A stretch of 64,000 bases of DNA from Candidatus Corynebacterium faecigallinarum (lineage in GTDB: Bacteria > Actinomycetota > Actinomycetes > Mycobacteriales > Mycobacteriaceae): contig DWVP01000003.1 in NCBI GenBank assembly GCA_019120175.1, positions 1 through 64,000 of the forward strand, given 5' to 3'. The stretch's first letter is position 1, and every line of letters starts with the position of its first letter. Shown here piece by piece: positions 49,557-57,570 of the stretch. The position numbers and the translations under genes are program-made. The notes under the pieces are model-generated. The model made no database searches, was not told the DNA's origin, and was given only the letters and a program-made list of their open reading frames with translations.

Positions 49557-50579
49557 CTACTGCTCGGCGTTGGGCCGCTGGGTGTTCGGGTTGTCTCCGT
49601 CAGACGGGTCGGACGGGTCGGACGGGTCGGACGGGTCGGAGGGAGCATCCTGCGTGTCGGACGCAGCGTCCTGCGGAACAGGTGCCGCGCTACCGGACGC
49701 AGCCTTGCCGGAGGTCCAGGCCTGCGGCAGCAGGGAGCCCTGCAGCCGCAGCACGACCAGCACCCCGACCGCCAGCGTCAGCACACCGACGATCAGGCCG
49801 AGGACCGCACCGGCGCCCACGGACGGCGACGGCAGCGAGCCGAAGTCCTCCTCGCCGCCGAAGAGATCGTCCGCCCCCAGCTTGGTGAACAGTGCCCACA
49901 CGCCGTACAGCGTGAGCAGGCCACCGGCCACAGCGACCAGCAGTGCACCGAAGCGGGTGTCGCGGGTGAGGCCCAGCAGAACCGTGCCGACGACCAGCAG
50001 GATGAGGATGACCAGGGAGAGCAAGGTGTAGCCCGGACGGGTGTCACTGAGGAACAGGTTCCCGAAGCCGCTCATGTCCATCGATGCCGAGCCGAAGCCG
50101 GTGATCGTGAACGTCAGCGTCGCCGGCCCGTCCGTCATGGTCACCTTGCCCCAGTTGAAGAAGAAGGTGATGAAGCCGAGCACCGTCAGCAGGCCGGACA
50201 CCGCCGCCAGCGGCAGCGGGGTGAGGTAGCGGTCGATCGCGGCGAGCACGTTCGCGCCACCGGAGCCTGCACCGTTACCTGCACTGTTACCGCCGGCCAT
50301 GTCCCAACCAGCACTTCGCTGCGCGAGCGCCTTGATCCACGGCACGTCCGCCTCGGCGGCAGTGCCGGGGGCGGCGTCCAACGCACGGTCGTACTCGGTA
50401 CGCCGGCCGGCATCGCCGAGGACGCTGCGGGCGATGAGCACCTCGTCCAACCGCGGGTCGGAATCCTGGACACCCTGGGCGCGCAGGTCCGAAATCTGCC
50501 GGCCCAGCTCAGTGGCGAGCTGCTCCGGCGGATGAGCCCGGGACAGTCCCAGGCTCTGGTACAGGTCATAGCCTGACAT
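49557..50579 (-). CDS. Membrane protein with J-domain-like N-terminus, paralogue B
   Basis: 340 residues. N-terminus YDLYQSLGLSRAHPPEQLATEL...ARSVLGDAGRRTEYDRALD is clearly homologous to paralogue A and also lacks HPD. Four helices follow (VSGLLTVLGFITFFF; LLSLVILILLVVGTVLLG; LVAVAGGLLTLYGVWALF; VLGLIVGVLTLAVGVLVVL). The C-terminal 40 residues are low-complexity with a Ser-Asp-Pro repeat from a 9-bp repeat. AAGGAG lies 5-10 nt before the ATG, immediately preceded by a 9-bp tandem repeat in the leader. Confidence 0.82.
   Translation of the reverse strand: MSGYDLYQSLGLSRAHPPEQLATELGRQISDLRAQGVQDSDPRLDEVLIARSVLGDAGRRTEYDRALDAAPGTAAEADVPWIKALAQRSAGWDMAGGNSAGNGAGSGGANVLAAIDRYLTPLPLAAVSGLLTVLGFITFFFNWGKVTMTDGPATLTFTITGFGSASMDMSGFGNLFLSDTRPGYTLLSLVILILLVVGTVLLGLTRDTRFGALLVAVAGGLLTLYGVWALFTKLGADDLFGGEEDFGSLPSPSVGAGAVLGLIVGVLTLAVGVLVVLRLQGSLLPQAWTSGKAASGSAAPVPQDAASDTQDAPSDPSDPSDPSDPSDGDNPNTQRPNAEQ
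49603..49638. repeat. 9-bp tandem repeat (4 units)
   Basis: GACGGGTCG repeated four times without change; encodes Ser-Asp-Pro repeats at the end of paralogue B. Confidence 0.9.
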
Positions 50580-50591
50580 GTTGCTCCTTGT

Positions 50592-50645
50592 CGTGATTGT
50601 CGTGATTGTCGTGATTGCCGTGATTGCCGTGATTGTCGCGGTTGT
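50592..50645. repeat. 9-bp tandem repeat (5-6 units) in the 5' leader of paralogue B
   Basis: CGTGATTGT/C units five times plus a diverged sixth (CGCGGTTGT). It ends just before the AAGGAG ribosome site of the minus-strand gene at 50579, so it lies in untranslated leader or promoter DNA. Confidence 0.85.
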
Positions 50646-50715
50646 TTCGGTCAGCGTTCATCCACCAGCACCTTATCGAAGGCGTGTCCAACGGTAGGAC
50701 CACTGGTCCACAGGT

Positions 50716-50721
50716 TAGGCT
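50716..50721 (+). promoter_or_regulatory. Leaderless -10 box for carboxylesterase
   Basis: TAGGCT followed by 6 nt and the second of two adjacent ATGs (50728). Confidence 0.45.
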
Positions 50722-50727
50722 CGAATG

Positions 50728-52293
50728 ATGCCTTCCGATACTCCGCACCATGTCGCCACCACGACCGGGCGGACCAGCAACCACTGGGTGGTCGAGACCA
50801 CCACCGGCCCGGTGAAGGGACACCCGGTGAACCGGGCCATCGCCTTCCGCGGCATTCCCTACGCCGAACAACCGACCGGTGACCTGCGCTTCCGTCGTGC
50901 CACAGAAAAGCAGCCCTGGCGGGGTGTGCTGCTCGCCGAACGCTCCGGTGACTACTGCGCCCAGTGGCGCAACCCTAAGGTCGGCTGGATCGGCTCCGAG
51001 CACTGCCTGTGGCTCAACGTTGTGGTCCCCCGGCCGCCCGCCTCCCCGGCCCGCCAGGTGTTCGACCCCACCACGCCGCGTCCGGTCGTCGTCTACCTGC
51101 ACGGCGGCAGCAACATCCACGGCTCCGCCGGTGAGCCGCTGCTCTCCGGCGAGTACTTCGCGGGCGCCACCGACAGCATCTACGTGGCGGTGAACTACCG
51201 GGTCGGCATCCTCGGCCAGCTCGCTCTCGGCAACGCCGACGACCTCGACGCCGAGCGTTTCGACAGCAACACCGGGCTCTCCGACATCATCACCGCCATC
51301 GAGTGGGTGCACGCCAATGCCGAGAGCTTCGGCGGGGATCCGTCGCGCATCACGGTGATGGGTGAGTCGTCCGGCGGGGCGATGGTCACCGCGCTCAGCG
51401 CCACCCCGCGGGTCGCCGACCTGGTCGCCGGGTTCATCGCCCAGTCGCCGGCGGCAGCGATGGTGCACACCCCACAGACGGCAGGACGCCTCGCCGACAC
51501 CGCGCTGCAGATCCTGCGCGGCAGTGAGGACGGCAAGCGTCCCCGCCCCGAGGGCACCGGCACCGACCTGCTCACCGCCAGTCCGCAGGGGTTGGCCTGG
51601 CTGACCGAGAAGCTCAACGCCGCGAGCTGGGGCACGACCGGGATCTCCGGTGGTTTCGCCCCCGTCATCGACGACCTGCTGCCGCGCCACCCGCTGGAGC
51701 CCGGTGCCACGCTGGACCGTCCGCTGCTGATCGGCACGAACCTCGACGAGTACGTCCTGATGCGGTGGAATGCCCTGTCACGTCGGGCGTTGCAGGAGCA
51801 GTCGCGTGGTTTCGCCCGCGGCATCGACGAGGAGCACGCCCCGCGGGTGCTCTCCGCGTTGTACGGCGATGCTGCGCGCCGTGGGGAGGCCGGACGCTTC
51901 GTCGGCGATGCTCTGTTCACCGCCCCATCGATGCGTCTGGCCGGGCAGCACCCGTCGGGCCGGGCGTGGATGTACCGGCTGGACATGTCGACCCCCTCGT
52001 TGGACATCTCCGGCATCGGCGCCACCCACGCTCTTGACCTGCCAATCCTGTTCGGACGCTACGACTCCGGACGTGGCCCCGGTGCGCTGGCGTTGGGTGG
52101 GCGTCAGCGGATGGCGGCGACGACCCAGGTGATGCAGGCTCGGTGGCGCCGGTTCATCCACGATGGTGATCCCGGGTGGGAGACCTACCCCACTGACTAT
52201 GCCACCCAGCTCTTCGACGGTGGCGAGAAGACTGTCGCGGATCCCACCCCTGAACTGCGCGAAGCCTGGTCCTCGGTGCGCCTCACGGGATAG
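50728..52293 (+). CDS. Type-B carboxylesterase/lipase
   Basis: 521 residues, alpha/beta-hydrolase. FRGIPYAEQPTGDLRFRR (near 38) is the N-terminal signature; the oxyanion region is VVVYLHGGSNIHGSAG (near 126), the nucleophile elbow GESSGG (near 213), with later acid and His regions (GTNLDEYVL and GATHALDLPILFG). No signal peptide, so it acts in the cytoplasm. Substrate is an ester of unknown type. The start at 50728 rather than the adjacent ATG at 50725 is chosen for promoter spacing. Confidence 0.92.
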   Translation: MPSDTPHHVATTTGRTSNHWVVETTTGPVKGHPVNRAIAFRGIPYAEQPTGDLRFRRATEKQPWRGVLLAERSGDYCAQWRNPKVGWIGSEHCLWLNVVVPRPPASPARQVFDPTTPRPVVVYLHGGSNIHGSAGEPLLSGEYFAGATDSIYVAVNYRVGILGQLALGNADDLDAERFDSNTGLSDIITAIEWVHANAESFGGDPSRITVMGESSGGAMVTALSATPRVADLVAGFIAQSPAAAMVHTPQTAGRLADTALQILRGSEDGKRPRPEGTGTDLLTASPQGLAWLTEKLNAASWGTTGISGGFAPVIDDLLPRHPLEPGATLDRPLLIGTNLDEYVLMRWNALSRRALQEQSRGFARGIDEEHAPRVLSALYGDAARRGEAGRFVGDALFTAPSMRLAGQHPSGRAWMYRLDMSTPSLDISGIGATHALDLPILFGRYDSGRGPGALALGGRQRMAATTQVMQARWRRFIHDGDPGWETYPTDYATQLFDGGEKTVADPTPELREAWSSVRLTG

Positions 52294-52329
52294 TTCACAT
52301 CCTATAACATGGTGATTTTCGGCGCTTTA

Positions 52330-52368
52330 ATCGACATATCCCACCAGACATGTCGATCGCATCGACAT
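52330..52368. terminator. Three alternating 8-bp repeats forming two alternative hairpins
   Basis: ATCGACAT (52330-52337), ATGTCGAT (52350-52357) and ATCGACAT (52361-52368). The middle element can pair with either neighbour. It lies in the convergent junction between the esterase and symporter genes. Confidence 0.55.
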
Positions 52369-52378
52369 CAGGGACACA

Positions 52379-53788
52379 TCAGGACGCGATGTGGGCCCGG
52401 TGGGAGTCCTCACCGGCGGCGTCCTCGAAGCCGCCCTTCTCGGCGTTGTCCCAGATCTCCTGGTCCAGGATCCCGGCGCGCTTGGCGACGATCGTGGCGG
52501 CCAGCGACTGGCCGGTGACGTTCACCGCGGTGCGTCCCATGTCGATGATCGGCTCGATGGCCAGCAGCAGACCGACGCCGGCCAGCGGCAGGCCCAGGGT
52601 CGACAGGGTCAGGGTCAGCATGACCGTCGCACCGGTGGTGCCGGCGGTCGCCGCCGAGCCGATCACCGAGACGAAGATGATCAGCAGGTAGTCGGTGACG
52701 CCCAGGTCAATGCCGTAGAACTGGGCGACGAAGATCGCGGCGATGGCCGGGTAGACCGCGGCACAACCGTCCATCTTGGTCGTCGCACCCAGCGGGATCG
52801 CGAAGGAGGCGAACTCCGTGGGCACACCCATCGAGCGTTCGGTGACACGCTGGGTGACCGGCATGACGCCCATCGAGGAGCGGGTGATGAAGCCCAGCGA
52901 CGTCACCGGCCACACGCGCCGGTAGAAGCCCATGATCGGGATGCGGGCGTAGGCCATCACCGCCGGGTAGACCACCAGCATGATCAGCGCCAGGCCCACG
53001 TAGATCGCCAGGACGAACTTGCCGAGGGAGCCCAGGGCGTCCCACCCGTAGTCGGCGACGGCGTGGCCGATGAGCGCACCGGTGCCGATCGGCGCCAGGC
53101 GGATGATCCACCACAGCACCTTCTGCACCACGGTCAGCAGCGACTCGACGAAACCGAGGAAGGGTTCGGCGGCCTTGCCGGTCTTCACCGCGGCGATGCC
53201 GAAGACGATGGCCAGGACCAGCAGCTGCAGCACGTTGAAGTTCATGACCACCGAGCCGTCGTCACCGGCGGAACCGGAGAGTCCCAGGAAGTTCTGCGGG
53301 ACGATGGACTCCAGGAAGCCCCACCAGGAGCCGGTGCTGGACGGCTCGGCCGCGGAGTCGGAGTCCACGCTGGTCCCCTCGCCGGGGCGGATCACCAGGC
53401 CGACGGCGATGCCGACGAGCACGGAGAAGAAAGCGGTGATGGCGAACCAGATCAGGGTGCTGACCGCCAGGCGGGCGGCGTTGGCGACCTTGCGCAGGTT
53501 GGCCACAGAGGTGATCACCGCGGTGACGATCAGCGGCGGGATCAGCAGCTTGAGCAGGGTGACGTAGGTCGAGCCGACCTCGTCGAGCAGGGTGCCGAGC
53601 CAGCTCTGCTCACCCTCGGGCAGGTCGGTGCCCTGGGCGCGGGCGATGAAGCCGAGGGCGAGGCCGACGATGAGGCCGATCACGACCTGCGTGCCGAAGC
53701 CGGTGAGCCAGGACGGCAGGAAACGGCGGGACGGGGCACTCTGGGTGGATGCCTCAGCCGCCGAATCGGGGGTGTCCGGTGTGGACAT
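52379..53788 (-). CDS. Dicarboxylate/amino acid:cation symporter (DAACS family)
   Basis: 469 residues, a second DAACS transporter. It begins with a Ser/Ala-rich leader, then eight helices. Landmarks are the RSSMGVMPVTQRVTERSMGVP loop (near 312), FAIPLGATTKMDGCAAVYPAIAAIF (near 337), and the last-helix IIDMGRTAVNVTGQSLAATIVAK (near 420), which retains Arg and the N-x-T-G core. The first half has a periplasmic loop rich in Ser/Asp (about 155-185). ATG 53788 follows GGAG; a further ATG at 53809 is possible. Likely substrates are C4-dicarboxylates or glutamate. Confidence 0.9.
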   Translation of the reverse strand: MSTPDTPDSAAEASTQSAPSRRFLPSWLTGFGTQVVIGLIVGLALGFIARAQGTDLPEGEQSWLGTLLDEVGSTYVTLLKLLIPPLIVTAVITSVANLRKVANAARLAVSTLIWFAITAFFSVLVGIAVGLVIRPGEGTSVDSDSAAEPSSTGSWWGFLESIVPQNFLGLSGSAGDDGSVVMNFNVLQLLVLAIVFGIAAVKTGKAAEPFLGFVESLLTVVQKVLWWIIRLAPIGTGALIGHAVADYGWDALGSLGKFVLAIYVGLALIMLVVYPAVMAYARIPIMGFYRRVWPVTSLGFITRSSMGVMPVTQRVTERSMGVPTEFASFAIPLGATTKMDGCAAVYPAIAAIFVAQFYGIDLGVTDYLLIIFVSVIGSAATAGTTGATVMLTLTLSTLGLPLAGVGLLLAIEPIIDMGRTAVNVTGQSLAATIVAKRAGILDQEIWDNAEKGGFEDAAGEDSHRAHIAS

Positions 53789-53814
53789 GGGGGTCTCCTG
53801 AAAAGTCATTCTGT

Positions 53815-53824
53815 ACAGATCTGT
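53815..53824. promoter_or_regulatory. Operator-like palindrome between divergent transporters
   Basis: ACAGATCTGT, a perfect 10-bp palindrome in the gap between the symporter and the MFS gene. No local regulator gene is present. Confidence 0.3.
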
Positions 53825-53927
53825 CTACTAAGGCCCGTCACTCTACGCCCGCGATCGCAGTGGAGCAAGATCCACCAGGTAGTATCCCTCTGGTTATGAC
53901 CAGCACAGGGCGCGAAAGGCACCACGC

Positions 53928-55382
53928 GTGAACATCAGACAGACCATCGACACCACTCCCATGGGGCGCATGCAGTGGTACATCATCGGGTTGGCCACCT
54001 TCCTCAACGCCCTGGACGGCTACGACATTCTGGCGATGACCTTCTCCTCCTCCGCGGTCCGCGAGGAGTTCGACCTCACCGGCAGCCAGTCCGGCCTGCT
54101 GCTCAGCGCTGCCCTGATCGGCATGACCGTCGGTTCGCTGACCCTCGGCCCGCTGGCCGACCGGATGGGACGACGCCGCATCCTCATCGCCTCACTGCTG
54201 GTCAACTTCGCCGGTCTCGCCCTGTCCGCCACCGCCGGTTCCGCTACCGAGCTCGGCCTGTGGCGCGTGGTCACCGGTGTCGGCATCGGCGGCATCCTCG
54301 CCACGGTCACGGTGATCACCAGTGAGGTGTCCAACAACCGCCACCGCGGCCTGGCGGTGAGCATCTACGCCGCCGGCTACGGGGTCGGCGCGACCGTCGG
54401 CGGCTCCCTGTCCACCTGGCTGATCCCCACCTTCGGCTGGCGCGCCATGTTCGCTGTCGGTGCCGCCGCCACCATCGTCTCCCTGGTGCTGGTCATCACC
54501 AGCATCCCGGAATCCATGGACTACCTGCAGTTCCGCCGCCCGGACGGGGCCGAGGAGAAGATCCGGGCGGTCGCCCGCAAGCTCGGCAAGGACGACTCCG
54601 GCCTCACCATCGAGCTCGCTACATCCGGTCAGCCCGGTCAGCCCGGTGACGCCATCAGCTCCGAGGCCCCTGCCGGTACCGGGGCACAGCCGCCGAAGGT
54701 GACCGAGCTGCTGTCCAGCCAGTTCCGTGCGACCACGCTGAAGCTGTGGGCAGCATTCTTCATCATCATGTTCGGCTTCTACTTCGCCAACACCTGGACC
54801 CCGCAGCTGCTGGTCGAGTCCGGGATGACCGAGAACCAGGGCATCCTCGGCGGACTGGCACTGACCCTGGGCGGCACCTTCGGTTCCCTGCTGTTCGGGC
54901 TGATCACCGTGCGGTTCACCTCCCGCCACGTGCTCATGGTGTTCTCCGTGCTCGGCGCGATCACCCTGGTCGTGTTCATCACCACCACCTCGATCCCAGC
55001 GATCGCCTTCCTCAGTGGCGTGCTGGTCGGCATGCTGCTCAATGGTTGCGTGGCCGGCATGTACACCGTCACCCCGGAGGCCTACCCCTCGGCACTGCGC
55101 ACCTCGGGCGTGGGCTGGGGTATCGGGATGGGACGCTTCGGCGGCATCTTCGCCCCGATCATCGTCGGCGCCCTGCTCGACGCAGGCTGGTCACCGACGG
55201 CCCTGTTCTCCGGGGTGGCCGTCGTCGTGGCACTGGCCGCCCTGGCGATGATCGGCATCCGCCCGTACCTCGGCACGATGCGTGGTGCGTCCAGCGCGGT
55301 GTCGGACGCACCGTCCGACCCGGCGTCCAGCGCGGTGTCGGACACGAAGCCCGACGCCACCGGTGTCCCACACCAGAGCTAA
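53928..55382 (+). CDS. MFS transporter, aromatic acid:H+ symporter-like (AAHS)
   Basis: 484 residues, twelve helices. Family features: FLNALDGYDILAMTFSSSAV (helix 1, with the DGYD motif of AAHS transporters), GPLADRMGRRRILI between helices 2 and 3, and PEAYPSALRTSGVGWGIGMGRFGG in the second half. Aromatic acid import is plausible. A central loop and the Ser/Asp/Ala-rich C-terminus are low complexity. GTG start at 53928 with AAAGG upstream. Confidence 0.88.
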   Translation: MNIRQTIDTTPMGRMQWYIIGLATFLNALDGYDILAMTFSSSAVREEFDLTGSQSGLLLSAALIGMTVGSLTLGPLADRMGRRRILIASLLVNFAGLALSATAGSATELGLWRVVTGVGIGGILATVTVITSEVSNNRHRGLAVSIYAAGYGVGATVGGSLSTWLIPTFGWRAMFAVGAAATIVSLVLVITSIPESMDYLQFRRPDGAEEKIRAVARKLGKDDSGLTIELATSGQPGQPGDAISSEAPAGTGAQPPKVTELLSSQFRATTLKLWAAFFIIMFGFYFANTWTPQLLVESGMTENQGILGGLALTLGGTFGSLLFGLITVRFTSRHVLMVFSVLGAITLVVFITTTSIPAIAFLSGVLVGMLLNGCVAGMYTVTPEAYPSALRTSGVGWGIGMGRFGGIFAPIIVGALLDAGWSPTALFSGVAVVVALAALAMIGIRPYLGTMRGASSAVSDAPSDPASSAVSDTKPDATGVPHQS

Positions 55383-55486
55383 TCTGTGACCCGCCTGTCA
55401 GGATGGTCCGAGGTGAGTGAAAATCGTCCTCCTGACCGGCTTCTGGTTCGTGGTCAGCGGTCCGGTGCGTCTATCGTTGTGCCCTA

Positions 55487-56251
55487 ATGACTCTCACCAC
55501 CACACGTCGGGTCCACCACCACACCCCGCGCCACCGCCTCGCCCCCAGGGCACGTCGCCTGCGCGACGCGCTCAACGTCCTCGCCGTCATCGCCGCCCTC
55601 GTGGCGATCAACGTCACCGCCCACTTCTCGCAGCTGGCGGCGGTCGCCGCGGTCGTGCCTATCGGGGTGATGATCCTGCTGTTCCTCGCCCGCGCCAACG
55701 GCATGAGCTGGCGTGACCTCGGACTGGCCCGCAACACCCACGGCAAGGGCCTGGCCTACGGACTCGGTGCGGGCGTGGTGGTGGTCCTCGGTGTCGCCGT
55801 GGCCATGGCACTACCGTTCACCAGGGAATTCTTCTTCAACGAGTCCTACGCCTCCCTGCGGACCGCGCTGATCGCCGCACTGGTGATCATCCCGCTGCAG
55901 ACCGTGTTGCCGGAGGAACTCGCCTTCCGCGGTGTGCTGCACGGCAGCCTGGCCCGGATGGGCGGCACGAAGCTTGTCTTCTTCGCCAGCTCGCTGCTGT
56001 TCGGCCTGTGGCACGTCGCCAGCTCGCTGAACCTCACCGCCAGCAACGCCGGGCTCACCGCATTCCTTGGCTCCGGCACCGCCGCGCAGTGGGCCGGCGT
56101 CGGACTGGCTGTCGTCGCCACCGCCGGGGCGGGCGCAGGCCTGACCTGGCTGCGCCACCACACCGGCAGCGTGATTGCCCCGATCGGGCTGCACTGGGCG
56201 CTCAACGCCACCGGCGCGCTCGCCGCGGCCGCCGCCTGGACGTTCCTGTAG
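55487..56251 (+). CDS. CPBP family intramembrane glutamic endopeptidase
   Basis: 254 residues, about eight helices. CPBP/Abi motifs are in order: PEELAFRGVLHG (EExxxR, near 144), FGLWHVASSL (motif 2, near 170), and LHWALNATG (motif 4, near 234). This is the Rce1-like membrane protease family; substrates are unknown. A TATCGT box lies 9 nt before the ATG. Confidence 0.9.
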   Translation: MTLTTTRRVHHHTPRHRLAPRARRLRDALNVLAVIAALVAINVTAHFSQLAAVAAVVPIGVMILLFLARANGMSWRDLGLARNTHGKGLAYGLGAGVVVVLGVAVAMALPFTREFFFNESYASLRTALIAALVIIPLQTVLPEELAFRGVLHGSLARMGGTKLVFFASSLLFGLWHVASSLNLTASNAGLTAFLGSGTAAQWAGVGLAVVATAGAGAGLTWLRHHTGSVIAPIGLHWALNATGALAAAAAWTFL

Positions 56252-56279
56252 GACGCTCCGCTCTCACGCCCATGCACTG

Positions 56280-56335
56280 TCACTCCCGCTCCCGGGTGGT
56301 CTGAGGGGGTCAGAACCACCCGGGAGCGGGAGTGA
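56280..56335. terminator. Perfect 21-bp-arm bidirectional terminator
   Basis: Arms 56280-56300 and 56315-56335 are perfectly complementary (core CTCCCGGGTGGT) around a 14-nt loop, between convergent CPBP and nuclease genes. Confidence 0.8.
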
Positions 56336-56350
56336 GAGTGCCGCAGGCGC

Positions 56351-57430
56351 TTATTCGCAGGCCACGCCGTCCCCGTCGCGGTCCATCGCCGCACGGTAGC
56401 CGGGGGAACCGACGTACAGCGGGGCGGCGCCGGCCTCACGGGCGGCGGTGCAGTTGGCGTAGTACGGCTCGGCACCCGCCGGAGCCGCAGGCTGCTGGGC
56501 CGGGTTCGGCGCAGGGGCAGGTGCCGGGGCAGCCGGTGCAGGGTCCGGTGCCGGCGCAGGATCCGCAGCAGGCGCCGGAGCCTCCCCGACCGGGGCCAGC
56601 TCACCGGCACCGCACCCACCCAGGATCCGGGCGATGGCATCACGCTCGGCAGCAGTGACCCACAGGTCGTACTTCGCCTTGACCTCCACCTGACGCGCCA
56701 CATAGGTGCAGCGGAACCCACGGTTCGCCGGCAGCCAGGTCGCGGCGTCCCCGTCACCCTTCTGCATATTCGCCGGGCCGTCGACGGCCAGCAGGTTCAG
56801 GTGGTCGTTGGCGAAACGCTCCCGGGTGTCCGGGCTGAGCTGCTGGGCGCCCTTCTGCCAGGCGTCGGAGAGCGCGACGACGTGGTCGATGTGCACCGCG
56901 GTGCTGGTGTCCTGCCCACGCACGAAGTTGATGGTCTGACCGGTGAACGGATCGGCCAGCGTGCCGCTCATCACCTTGCACGGTCCCTGCCGCTCCACAC
57001 CGGTCATGTCCCGGGCGAGCACATCATTGCGCTGGTCGCAGCCATTGCGGTCGATGTCTTTCCAACGCTGACCGAACTCGTCGCGGGCGTAGCCTGTCTT
57101 CGGCGCGCGCCCCTTGACGTCGAGGGTGGCCAGCGTGTCCAGGGCGTCCTGCGCCTCGGCGTCGGCCGAGGTCGGAAGCGGGTCGGACGCCCCACTGTCG
57201 CCGTCAGCACCGTCAGCGCCGTCGGTACCGTCGGCGTCGTCGGTACCGTCGGCGTCGTCACGCTCGGCGGTGACGGTGTCGGACGCCGCCTCGGACGCAG
57301 CGTCCTGCGTGGTCACCGTGGTGGTGCCGGACGCCCCGGACTCTTCAGAGGTACAGGCAGTGAGGCTGGTGGTGAACAGGGTGGCGGCGAGAACCGCGGC
57401 GAGGGTACTTGCCCTCCGGAACAACGTCAT
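56351..57430 (-). CDS. Secreted lipoprotein nuclease: DUF1524/HNH plus excalibur domain
   Basis: 359 residues. The lipobox LTAC (Cys near 26) gives a lipid-anchored exported protein. A Asp/Gly/Ala-rich spacer (about 40-85) is encoded by a 9-bp repeat. The HNH/DUF1524 nuclease core is HIDHVVALSDAWQKGAQQLS (near 180) with NDHLNLLAVDGPANMQKGDGDAATWLP. A Pro/Ala linker precedes a C-terminal excalibur calcium-binding motif (YYANCTAAREAG...DRDGDGVACE, last 37 residues). It probably degrades extracellular DNA or defends the surface. Leaderless: TAGTAT 6 nt before the ATG. Confidence 0.9.
   Translation of the reverse strand: MTLFRRASTLAAVLAATLFTTSLTACTSEESGASGTTTVTTQDAASEAASDTVTAERDDADGTDDADGTDGADGADGDSGASDPLPTSADAEAQDALDTLATLDVKGRAPKTGYARDEFGQRWKDIDRNGCDQRNDVLARDMTGVERQGPCKVMSGTLADPFTGQTINFVRGQDTSTAVHIDHVVALSDAWQKGAQQLSPDTRERFANDHLNLLAVDGPANMQKGDGDAATWLPANRGFRCTYVARQVEVKAKYDLWVTAAERDAIARILGGCGAGELAPVGEAPAPAADPAPAPDPAPAAPAPAPAPNPAQQPAAPAGAEPYYANCTAAREAGAAPLYVGSPGYRAAMDRDGDGVACE
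57199..57261. repeat. 9-bp tandem repeat (7 units)
   Basis: Units of the form C/T-R-CCGTC-R-G; encode Ala-Asp-Gly/Thr repeats in the lipoprotein spacer. Confidence 0.75.
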
Positions 57431-57436
57431 TCGGAC

Positions 57437-57442
57437 ATACTA
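57437..57442 (-). promoter_or_regulatory. Leaderless -10 box for nuclease gene
   Basis: TAGTAT (minus strand), 6 nt before ATG at 57430. Confidence 0.55.
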
Positions 57443-57570
57443 GATCCGCGACACCCCACCCGGTTAGTCGGCACGCACGGCAGCGCAGATCAGCGACCCC
57501 ACCTCTGTTAATCTGACACACGATCCCGACCGCTGCCTCGACAGCGACCCCTGCACCGAACGGAGTCCAT

